Source of the DNA: Phoronis ovalis
Lineage: Eukaryota; Phoronida; Phoronidae
Assembly: GCA_028565635.1 (NCBI GenBank)
Contig: JAOXYB010047436.1
Location: 1-12,146, forward strand
Length of the DNA stretch: 12,146 nucleotides
Reading direction: 5' to 3'
Both the position numbers and the translations under genes were made by a program. Shown in pieces: positions 1 to 6,924 of this stretch (its first letter is position 1; each line of letters begins with the position of its first letter). The notes beneath the pieces are model-generated. The model searched no databases, was not told where the DNA came from, and saw only the letters and a list, made by a program, of their open reading frames with translations.

Positions 1-188
1 CTCGGGTACAAACATGGCCGCCAATCGGCCATCTTGGAAGTAATCGAGGTCAAAATTACATCAGACCTCCGCTTTGACCTGTACTTGCCCTGTACCAAAT
101 ACGAAGATGATCTGACGAAAGCTGAAACCGTTATAGCAACACAAAGAAAAGGGTACATACGCCGCCGACGACGCCGCAGTACGGCTAT

Positions 189-220
189 ATGCCCTTTCAC
201 TATTACATAGTGATGGGCAT
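189..220. repeat. Imperfect hairpin in the extra segment of the first repeat unit
   Basis: ATGCCC (189-194) pairs with GGGCAT (215-220) and CACTAT (198-203) pairs with ATAGTG (207-212). It sits at the end of a roughly 55-bp CG-rich segment (about 150-220) that the middle units of the array lack. The same segment recurs in the last unit near 2380-2443. The repeat unit resumes directly after it with the aaaatgt block. This could be an ancestral end structure of the element that seeded the array. Confidence 0.6.
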
Positions 221-2412
221 AAAAATGTGGAAATGTATCAGCATTGAACCTATTTCTCAAGGTCATTTTAAAATGTTTAGAATATGTATACCAACCTATG
301 GCCTTCCTAAATCCACCTTTAATTGTCCAGTCAACACTTCGTCTTTCTCAAAATGAACACAATGTAACATGCTCTCTCAGGAACAAACATGGTCACCAGT
401 TGGCCATGCTGGAAGTCATCAAGGTTGAAATTACAATCGACCTGTATTTTGAGCAGTATTTACACTGTACTGATAATGAAGCTGATCGAACAAAAACTAA
501 AGCAATTCTTGTGAGACGAAAACTAAAGCAGTTATTGTGAGACAAATATGTATAACGCACAATAAACAATGTCACAAGATTCGTATCAGCATTTGACCCA
601 CTTCTTAAAGTCCCTTTAAAATTTCACCTAGCCTAATACGCCCATCAAACTATGGCCTTCTTGAATCCGCCGAATCATCCAGGCATTGCTTCATCTTTAT
701 CAAAATGGGTACAATGTGACATACCCTCTCGGGAACAAGTTGGCCATATTGGAAGTGATCGTGGTCAAACTTGTATTTACACTGTATCGAAGATGAAGCT
801 GATTGAATAAAAACTGAAGGAGTTATTGCAAGAAAAAGATGCACAACAAAAAATGTCGAACCTTCGTATCGGCTTCTCAAGGTCATTTTAAAATGTCATA
901 TAGCCAAATACACCCATCAATCTATGGCCTTCATGAATCCATCTTTGAATCATCCAGTCAGCCCTTCATTTTTCTCAAAATGGGCGCAACATGACACGCC
1001 CTCTAAGGAACAAACATGGCCACCAGTTGGACATATAGGAAGTGATCAAGGTCAAAATTATAATCAACTTGTATTTTGACCTTTATTTGCCCTGTGCCGC
1101 ATATGAAGCAATTAAATAAAAACTGAAGCTATTATTGCAACCTAACATCTCAAGAACAAACATATTCACCAGTCAGCCATCTTGGAAGTGATCCAGGTCA
1201 AAATTAAATCTGACCTGCACTTTGACCTGTATTTACCCTGAACCAAATATAAAGCTGATCAGATAAAAACTGAAGGTGTTTTTGAGAGACAAAGAAAGTG
1301 TTTCGTACAACCAAAAATGTCGAAGATTCACATCGGCATTTGACCTACTTCTGAAGGTAATTTTCAAATTTGCGAAACCTATGGTCTTTGTGAATCCAAT
1401 TCAAATCATCCAGTCAATGCTCCGTCTTACCCGAATGAGCGCAACATGACATGACCTCTCAGGAACAAATATGGCTGCCGGTCGTAATTCAGGTCAAAAT
1501 TATACCTGTCCTGCACTTTGACCTTTATTTGCCCTGTACCATATTTAAAACTGGTCGGATAAAGCTGTTATTGTGACCTAGCATCTTGAGAACAAAAATG
1601 GCCACCAGTCAGCCATCTTGAAAGCGATCCAAGTCAAAATTACATATGGCCTGCACTTTGACCAGTATTTACTCTGCACCAAATATAAAGCAGGTTGGTT
1701 AAAAAATAAAGCAGTTAGTGCAAGACGAAGAAGGTGTTATGTACACAAAAAATGTCGAAGATTCGGATTGACATTTGATCCACTTATCAAGGTCGGAATC
1801 CAAAATGTCACCTAGCCCAATACGTCCACCAACACATGGCCTTTATAAATCTACCCTTGAATAGTCCAGTCAATGCTTCATCCTTTTCGGAAAATGGTAC
1901 AAGGTGACATGTTCTCTCACGAAGAAACATGGCCATCAGTTGGCCATACTGGAAGTAATCGGGGTCAAAATTATATCTGACCTGTACTTACCCTGTATCA
2001 AATATAAAGCAGGTTGGTTAAAAACTAAAGCAGTTATTGCAAGACGAAGAAGGTGTTAGGCACAACAAATATGTCAAATATTTGGATCGACATTTGACCC
2101 ACTTATCAAGGCATTCTAAAATGCCACCTAGCCTAATACACCCACCAACCTATGGCCTTTATGAATCCATCTTCTAGTCATTCAGTCAATGTTTCGTCCT
2201 TCGGGAAAATGGTACAAAGTGATATGCCCCTTTGGGAAAAAACATGGCACCAGTCGGCCATATTGGAGGTAATTGGGGTCAAAATTATATATGACATGTA
2301 ATTTGACCTGTACTTACGCTGTATCAAATATGAAGATGTTCTGACAAAAGCTGAACCCATTATAGCGAGACAAAGAAAAGGTTACATCCGACGACACATA
2401 CAGTACGACTAT

Positions 2413-2443
2413 ATGCCAAACCACTATATATAGTGATGGGCAT
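2413..2443. repeat. Hairpin closing the last repeat unit
   Basis: ATGCC (2413-2417) pairs with GGCAT (2439-2443) around a perfect 12-bp palindrome ACTATATATAGT (2423-2434). The surrounding segment matches the one in the first unit: cagtacg.ctatatgcc, then tagtgatgggcataaaaatgt. Repeat homology stops shortly after, near 2450, so this is the right end of the array. Confidence 0.6.
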
Positions 2444-2450
2444 AAAAATG

Positions 2451-2819
2451 TATGCGACACGATTTCAGTGACAGAAAATAACACCACAACCTTTGGAGAT
2501 GAAAGTAAACATTTTCATCACATTTAAGGATAGACTGGAAATCTACAGTCCATTGTTCAATTATATTACATATTATAGTCAGGGAAACATAAGCGTCCGA
2601 TAAATGTTTACCTACTTATGAATCATTGGAGTGTGACGAGGCACCCGCTAAGAGAATTCATACCTGTGAACAACAGGATGATGCATAATAATTCAGAGGC
2701 AGTGATAATAAGATTCTGTATATAACAGTTAATGAGACACTGTTCTCATCGCAAGAAAATTAACTAGTCAAAACTTTTGAAATAACAACCTATAAAGCCT
2801 TAAAAACATGAAGTTTGGT
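2451..2819. other. Unassigned sequence between array and retroelement
   Basis: About 370 bp of AT-rich sequence. I see no exon, recognised repeat or open frame of note. Its last 12 bases (2808-2819) are the left copy of the direct repeat that brackets the retroelement. Confidence 0.5.
2808..2819 (+). repeat. Candidate target-site duplication, left copy
   Basis: atgaagtttggt is identical to 3476-3487 on the other side of the Penelope-like element. The length is within what is known for PLE insertions. Confidence 0.5.
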
Positions 2820-2864
2820 ATCAGCATAAATGTTCATTCGATCTTATTTCGATTCAGTAAAAAG

Positions 2865-3009
2865 ATATCAAACACAAAATTTAGTCCAAAACTTAATCAT
2901 ACTTATTAAGCCATGAGAGCTTTCGGTCTTATCACAAGACCTTCATCAGTCCTACTAGGTCTAACTGTGACGGGAAGAGGTCACATGATGTTCTGACCTC
3001 AAAAGACTG
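2865..3009 (-). repeat. Left inverted arm (pLTR-like) of the Penelope-like element
   Basis: Reads on the minus strand as a copy of 3339-3477. It contains the inverted end of the coding region and a hammerhead-like core. Relative to the right arm it has about six extra bases around 2954-2964. Confidence 0.85.
2908..2949 (-). ncRNA. Hammerhead-ribozyme-like core in the left arm
   Basis: On the minus strand CTGATGA (2949-2943), a 6-bp GGTCTT/AAGACC stem with loop gtgat, and GAAA (2924-2921) mirror the right-arm motif. The core words and stem are kept and only the loop differs by one base, which fits the two arms being copies. As on the right, stem I is not evident. Confidence 0.45.
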
Positions 3010-3034
3010 ACTTGTCCTTCCCGAAGGACAAGTC
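3009..3034. repeat. Perfect 12-bp hairpin at the truncation junction
   Basis: gacttgtccttc (3009-3020), two bases, then gaaggacaagtc (3023-3034). The right half belongs to the endonuclease reading frame, and the left half is its exact reverse complement placed at the inner end of the left arm. This is what a snap-back or template switch during reverse transcription would leave. Confidence 0.75.
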
Positions 3035-3390
3035 AAAACCCGATGAAAAATGTGGTGCTATATATCAATTAGAATGTAATAGTTGCAAATCAAAGGTATA
3101 TTGGAGAGACAGGTCGGATGGTTAAGACACGGATCAGAGAGCACAGAGCCTCAACCTCCAATTCAGCAGTCACAGAACATTGTTCCAATACAATTCACAC
3201 CTTTCAGTGGGAATAATATAAGATTCTGGACCAAGAGCCGACCCTCATGGCTAGAAGAATCAAAGAAGCCATTCACATCAGAATTCGAAAACCAGCCATC
3301 AACCGAGACATGGGCTACTATCTACCACCCATTTACGACAGTCTTTTGAGGTCAGAACATCATGTGACCTCTTCCTGCCACAGTTACTAG
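3021..3390 (+). pseudogene. Penelope-like element ORF, C-terminal GIY-YIG endonuclease remnant
   Basis: The remnant is read in two frames. From 3021 to about 3100, frame 3 gives CGAIYQLECNSCKSKVY, the first motif of a PLE-type GIY-YIG nuclease with its paired cysteines. The frame is lost near 3100-3104, just where the YIG part should come, as if two bases had been deleted. It resumes in frame 1 at 3112 with GRMVKTRIREHRAS, followed by an HC pair, an in-frame TAA at 3214-3216, then KILDQEPTLMARRIKEAI and NRDMGYYLPPIYDSLL, and ends with HVTSSCHSY before TAG at 3388. The RRIKEAI, NRDxGYYLPPIYDSLL and TSSCHSY words are characteristic of PLE C-termini. The reverse transcriptase and the start of the ORF are missing. 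One frameshift and one internal stop make it a pseudogene. Confidence 0.85.
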
Positions 3391-3477
3391 GACTGATGAA
3401 GGTCTTGTAATAAGACCGAAAGCTCTCATGGCTTAATAAGTATGATTCAGTTTTGGACTAAAATTTGTGTTTGATAT
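3339..3477 (+). repeat. Right arm (pLTR-like) of the Penelope-like element
   Basis: Starts inside the last codons of the endonuclease remnant and runs past its stop codon (TAG, 3388-3390) to gtgtttgatat. It is the inverted partner of 2865-3009. Overlap of the coding 3' end with the terminal repeat fits PLE organisation. Confidence 0.85.
3393..3434 (+). ncRNA. Hammerhead-ribozyme-like core in the right arm
   Basis: CTGATGA (3393-3399) is followed by a perfect 6-bp stem GGTCTT/AAGACC (3401-3406 with 3412-3417, loop gtaat), then GAAA (3418-3421). A short possible stem III, AGCT/GGCT (3421-3424 with 3430-3433), leaves T3434 at the expected cleavage position. This order (CUGAUGA, stem II, GAAA, stem III, NUH) is the hammerhead core, and hammerheads are reported in PLE pLTRs. 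I could not find a convincing stem I between the bases before 3393 and those after 3434, so activity is doubtful. Confidence 0.45.
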
Positions 3478-3487
3478 GAAGTTTGGT
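3476..3487 (+). repeat. Candidate target-site duplication, right copy
   Basis: Identical 12-bp partner of 2808-2819. It overlaps the last two bases of the right-arm homology, as can happen when target and element share a base or two. Confidence 0.5.
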
Positions 3488-3588
3488 GTTTTTTCATATT
3501 TCTTCCAGCACTTTGGTGTGAATGCCCCTTGTACATCATTATGCTCAGCTGATTCATAAATAAGATAACATTTATCAGATGTTCATGA

Positions 3589-3688
3589 CTATAATGAAAC
3601 AGGAAAGCCTAGGTCTGCATCTCTGTATAAAAATGTTGGCTTGTGTGCCATCACGACCTTACTAAGTTCAGCCTGACCTTGAGCACAG
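3589..3688 (-). CDS. Tentative terminal exon after exon k
   Basis: If exon k is spliced at 3767, an acceptor at tggcaatag would continue the frame with SCAQGQAELSKVVMAHKPTF, then LYRDADLGFPVSL and a TAG at 3591-3589. The frame fits, but the acceptor has no pyrimidine tract. A nearer, better-placed acceptor (cctgacag, ending at 3714) would instead give only about eight residues before a stop. I give this as a possibility only. Confidence 0.25.
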
Positions 3689-3762
3689 CTATTGCCACCA
3701 GGTGTTGTTGGTGCTGTCAGGATACACAATATACAAATAATTTCATATTCGATTCTGTGTTT

Positions 3763-3974
3763 TTACCTAAATGGCTGTTCTACGCCTTGTTCCAGCTTGT
3801 TCCTGACTTGAGGTGATAGATCTTGGACGTTTTTTTCTTGTTTTGTGCCAATATGCACAGTACTATCCCGGGATGAAGGTCGTATCCCAGATCCATGACG
3901 ATGCTGGCGAACTCTGTTGGCTTTCTCAACTTCTCGTAGAATGTTGAGAGAAGTATCAGATTTGCTAATAGTTC
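3763..3974 (-). CDS. Third downstream exon k (internal exon, or terminal exon ending at TAA)
   Basis: Acceptor ttgtatcttcctag and the same phase as exons j and j'. It is open for its whole length and encodes GTISKSDTSLNILREVEKAN, then RVRQHRHGSG, a SSRDSTVHIG segment and VRNKLEQGVEQPF. At 3767 there is a good donor (AG|gtaaaaac). If that is used, the exon is internal (3767-3974) and leaves in phase 2; if not, the frame reads Arg then TAA at 3765-3763. I see no AATAAA on this strand shortly after, which favours the internal reading. Its first seven residues resemble exon j'. Confidence 0.6.
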
Positions 3975-5374
3975 CTAGGAAGATACAATAATATTATCTT
4001 TATAGTTTTTAATATAAAATAATATGATTAATTATTACAATTAATTGCACATTATAGGCCAAGAACTTAAGGGGCTGCTTTAACAGTTCAATAATTCAAT
4101 AAAACACGGGGTGTTAAAACACAGCAGCACAGCATTCTTCAAACAAGTCCATCCGAATACCCTTTTGGCTACCCCTCCGGTTCTTGATACCATTTCTGTG
4201 TATTTAATCTATATCGATTCCAGCCCTCAGATTCGGCCGATTTTATAAAATTGTCCCAATCAGAGGCCTCGTTTCAAGCAGATTTCATTTCAAGTCAACA
4301 AGCAATACAGAATAAATTCTGTCCCCGAAAAATAGCGATCCCCAGAAATATAATTTTGGAATATATAAAGAAAAAAATCATGCACTTCTAGCAGAATTAT
4401 TATTATCTTTTTATTCACTTTCATTTTTATGTCAAGGAAACATAGATACATGCAGTTATTGTTTAAATTATTTATGGCACCGGATAGAAAAGGCATTTGT
4501 CTAACCTGCAATGTCACGTGAGATCGGATATTTTAGTATGATTGACAGGGATTTCCTTATGCAGCACATGTTTTATTTCAGTTTAAACCTATTCCCCCGG
4601 TATTATCACAGATATGTCATCATAGAGGATCCATCCTTTTAAATGTCATAGTTATCACACTTTAATATCAATTAATTCTAAATAGCTCAACAAATGCAAC
4701 ACTTTCAAGGCGTGAGAAAGTCACGCCCCACGTGAGAGGTTGAACAGCCTGAGTACGAAACTTTTTTAGTTATAGAGGCGGTGATCGAAACTGTTTAAAA
4801 ACAGAAGAGTAATTAATTCGGAGAATATGCATTTATTTATCTAGCTTCTAGAAGAACTTGATGAACAGCCAAAATTACGAGAAAATATCCAAATACATAC
4901 GCTTTATAACTAACGGTGAGCATCACTCCAGGATCGTCATTATTTTTAGATCTTTTTATTCCATCGCACGTTCAAACTTTGAACACGATAGTGAATCACG
5001 CAAATATCAGCATTATCCATTCTGACAGAGAACCTCCTAGATGATTCCTTGATTGAATCACACAGTAACAAATTACTGGCCCACTCTTTAAAGACATTTT
5101 AACCAAAACGAACTGTCCCGTTGGCAATCTCATTACCAGATTCAGGGTTCCATCTTACACTTCTGCCTTTGTAAAGATTAATTTGATTGGCTGTTTCTGG
5201 CCCAGGTCCTGACCTACTTTTTCAATTTGTCGTTGGGGGTGCTATGGTCAAATATACAAATATAGTATCAAATATACCAAGGTGAATATAGGAACATATG
5301 CGAGAATATTCCCTTGGCATTGCGAAGATGCAGCACAGTCATTCATTAATGACTGCGAAATGAAACATTTTAAA
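3975..5374. other. Intron or intergenic sequence between exons k and j'
   Basis: AT-rich with no further exon that I can support. It begins with about 120 bp homologous to 5643-5745. It contains small inverted repeats: acagaat/attctgt around 4307-4322, and a perfect 7-bp stem GGCGTGA/TCACGCC at 4709-4727 followed by a second cgtgag. An open frame at 4290-4517 on the minus strand is low-complexity Ile/Asn/Leu and looks fortuitous. Confidence 0.5.
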
Positions 5375-5612
5375 ACTGCATTCTTCCAAAAAGAAATAAT
5401 TTATTTATGATGCAATATATCAGGTTCATTTAATAATAATAACAAAACCGACAAAAAAAAATCACAACAAAACACAAAAAGCTAAGAGACGATAGTCTTA
5501 CTCCCACAGACTTCATGTTTATGTTCTTGAATAGGTGCAATATTGTGTATCATTTGAAACAACTCATTACAAGGTTGTACACTTGATGGCCGTATTATTT
5601 CATCTGGGAGTG
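5375..5612. repeat. Tandem duplicate of the exon j 3' end and 3' UTR
   Basis: This segment aligns with about 6600-6850 from the cattcttcc..aagaaataatttat block through the A-rich UTR (tcacaacaaaacacaaaaagct) to the ILTLPDEIIRP codons. Differences are scattered substitutions and small indels that keep the frame. The UTR is as well kept as the coding part. Confidence 0.85.
5400..5405 (-). promoter_or_regulatory. Poly(A) signal for duplicated terminal exon j'
   Basis: AATAAA on the minus strand, about 77 bases past the TAG of exon j', inside aaataaattatttctt, which is shared with the 3' UTR of exon j. Confidence 0.5.
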
Positions 5613-5642
5613 TTAAAATTGCATCAGATTTGCTAGTAGTTC
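5482..5642 (-). CDS. Duplicated terminal exon j' (second alternative C-terminus)
   Basis: 161 bp with acceptor atcttccatag and the same phase as exon j. It encodes GTTSKSDAILTLPDEIIRPS (the Gly codon completed from exon i), then VQPCNELFQMIHN and an end nearly identical to exon j, HEVCGSKTIVS with a TAG stop. With exons a-i it would give 343 residues. The 3' part, 3' UTR and AATAAA match exon j. The 5' part (TTSKSD plus acceptor and intron to about 5745) matches the exon at 3767-3974 instead. No stop or frameshift has accumulated, so it may be in use, but a young unexpressed duplicate cannot be excluded. Confidence 0.6.
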
Positions 5643-5745
5643 CTATGGAAGATATAATAATAATACTATCGTAACAGCATATTGTGATTCATTATAACAA
5701 TAATTCATTGCGTATTACAGGCCAAGGAACCTCGGGCTACTTTAA
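5613..5745. repeat. Duplicate of the exon k 5' end and upstream intron
   Basis: Aligns with about 3948-4095: atcagatttgctaatagttcct, the acceptor, then a shared intron stretch ending gccaagaac..ggggctgctttaa against gccaaggaacctcgggctactttaa. Homology ends near 5745 and 4095. Confidence 0.75.
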
Positions 5746-6600
5746 GGTAGCGTATAGGTAATGCAGATGGCGCTGCTGTTGCATGCATTTTTACCTGTCT
5801 GTCAAAACATTTTTATTAATAAAAATTCAGGTAACTGGGGTTAGTAGAAATTAAGGATCTGATATAATTTGGTTAAGGACAATTAAATGTAGGTGCAAAA
5901 CTATTTATTTTTTCAAAATTATGTGTTAGTATTTAAATTCAAGTGTTATTTATGCAAAATTCTGCCAAAATGGCTATCCTGAAGCACATGCATGAAGTAA
6001 CATTACAGGACTGCTTAAAGTGACAATTTAATGCTCCCAATACCCATTGCCTCTACCTAGATTATGACAGGTGGAATACTAAGATCGCCGAACTAAACAT
6101 CCTACAACTTTAAACTTTTATTAATAAAAATTAGTAAGGGGGTAGGGTCACCCCAGGGTGCAATGCTCGCACTTAGAAATTGGCAAGGCTTGCTGCTCAC
6201 ACTTAACAAAAAAAAAACAACCAAAAAAAATCTCGTGGCAAGCTAAAAAAAAAATCTCGCGCCAAGTTAAAAAATAACAATATAGCACAAAAAAATAAGT
6301 CACCAAAAGGAAATGCTATTGCTCACACTTAACAGACCCCAATGCTCGCTTCTCGCGAAAAACCCCCTATAGCCCTCATTTGTCAAAAATGTGCTTGGCT
6401 CATCACAAAGCATTATTTTGCAATAATTTTATAATACTTTAGAGTGATTATTGTGACTATTCGACATTTATTATAACCATACTAAATAATACTGCATTAC
6501 TGGTGAATAATGCTTGCAACGATTGATATTTTGGAGATGGATATATCTCGGGTATCCATTTCTTACAACTACCCAAACAACCCCATTCAAAATGAAACAT
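5746..6600. other. Sequence between the two terminal-exon copies
   Basis: No exon is seen. A 17-bp word, ttttattaataaaaatt, occurs at 5811-5827 and again at 6116-6132 and contains a palindrome, so the roughly 290 bp between could be an insertion. From 6170 to 6365 the sequence is A-rich with short repeated words (see separate entry). Confidence 0.45.
6222..6274. repeat. Two-copy A-rich tandem repeat
   Basis: aaaaaatctcgtggcaagctaaaaaa is followed at once by a variant with ctcgcgccaagtt. Around it, ctcacacttaaca appears at 6196-6208 and again near 6332, and caatgctcgc near 6161 and 6349, so the whole block is built from reshuffled short words. Confidence 0.55.
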
Positions 6601-6629
6601 TTTTAAAACAGCATTCTTCCAAGAAATAA

Positions 6630-6635
6630 TTTATT
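6630..6635 (-). promoter_or_regulatory. Poly(A) signal for terminal exon j
   Basis: AATAAA on the minus strand, about 78 bases past the TAG of exon j. It is conserved in position and surroundings in the duplicate at 5400-5405. Confidence 0.55.
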
Positions 6636-6712
6636 TCAATCCAGTAATCAGGTACTTTTAATAACTTATAACAAAACTAACCAATAAAAAAATCACAACA
6701 AAACACAAAAAG

Positions 6713-6924
6713 CTAGGAGATGATAGTCTTACTCCCACAGACTTCATGTTTATGTTCTTGAATAGGTGTAGTATTGCGTATCATTTGAAACAATTCGTTC
6801 CAAGGACGTAATCGTGATGGACGTATTATTTCATCTGGTAGTGTTAAAATTGCACCTATATCGTTGCCAGTAGCATCAGATTCCTCTGCTATAGCATACA
6901 TATATTCACCACCAGTACCTTGTT
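6713..6924 (-). CDS. Terminal exon j (first alternative C-terminus)
   Basis: 212 bp with acceptor tgtactttaacag, entered in phase 1. It encodes QGTGGEYMYAIAEESDATGN, then an ILTLPDEIIRP segment, LRPWNELFQMIRN, and ends with HEVCGSKTIIS and TAG (6715-6713). An AATAAA signal lies about 78 bases past the stop. A second, shorter copy of this exon and its 3' UTR lies at about 5375-5642. It is the closest downstream exon to exon i, has a strong acceptor and is fully open, so I take it as a likely main terminal exon. Confidence 0.75.

Larger units (their letters stand above)
1..2450. repeat. Degenerate tandem repeat array, unit about 315-375 bp with shortened units
   Basis: A single motif recurs with drift: an anchor of the type aacaaacatggccaccagt, then a cggccatcttggaag block, then a run of GGTCA/TGACCT words, a ctgtaccaaat block, a gaagctgat..aaaactgaag block, a caaaaatgtcgaagattcg block, a caaggtcattttaaaatgtc block, and a cctatggccttcatgaatcc block leading to the next anchor. 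Anchors lie near 13, 388, 738, 1015, 1161, 1470, 1598, 1928 and 2243. Most spacings are 275-375 bp, while two units (1015 to 1161 and 1470 to 1598) are only about 130-145 bp and look internally deleted. The array is already in progress at base 1, so its left end is outside the window. Short open frames inside it are not conserved between copies, so I regard it as non-coding. It resembles a satellite or the tandem core of a non-autonomous mobile element; the family is not recognised. Confidence 0.85.
2820..3475 (+). mobile_element. 5'-truncated Penelope-like retroelement with an inverted pLTR-like left arm
   Basis: The copy has a left arm (2865-3009), a decayed coding core (about 3021-3390, plus strand) and a right arm (3339-3477). 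The arms are near-perfect inverted copies (145 and 139 bp; the main difference is about 6 bp near 2954-2964). The core encodes the last part of the GIY-YIG endonuclease domain typical of Penelope-like elements (PLEs). PLEs are known for pseudo-LTRs that may be inverted, for 5' truncation and for target duplications of variable length. Here the perfect 12-bp direct repeat atgaagtttggt occurs at 2808-2819 and 3476-3487. If it is the target duplication, a 45-bp extension (2820-2864) lies outside the left arm and the last two bases of the right arm belong to the target. No reverse transcriptase remains, so the copy cannot move by itself. Confidence 0.8.

Noticed and set aside
244-540. Open frame of 98 codons inside the repeat array
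   Set aside because: It is not kept in the other units; equivalent positions are broken by stops and indels, so it is chance within a repeat. The same applies to the frames at 393-575, 650-886, 1618-1815 and 2178-2360.
1-2450. CRISPR-like array
   Set aside because: Units are hundreds of bases long, diverged throughout and without constant repeats and unique spacers; the genome is eukaryotic.
3083-3349. Open frame of 88 codons on the plus strand
   Set aside because: It is a shifted frame over the Penelope-like remnant. The frames that match endonuclease motifs are the other two, on either side of a frameshift near 3100.
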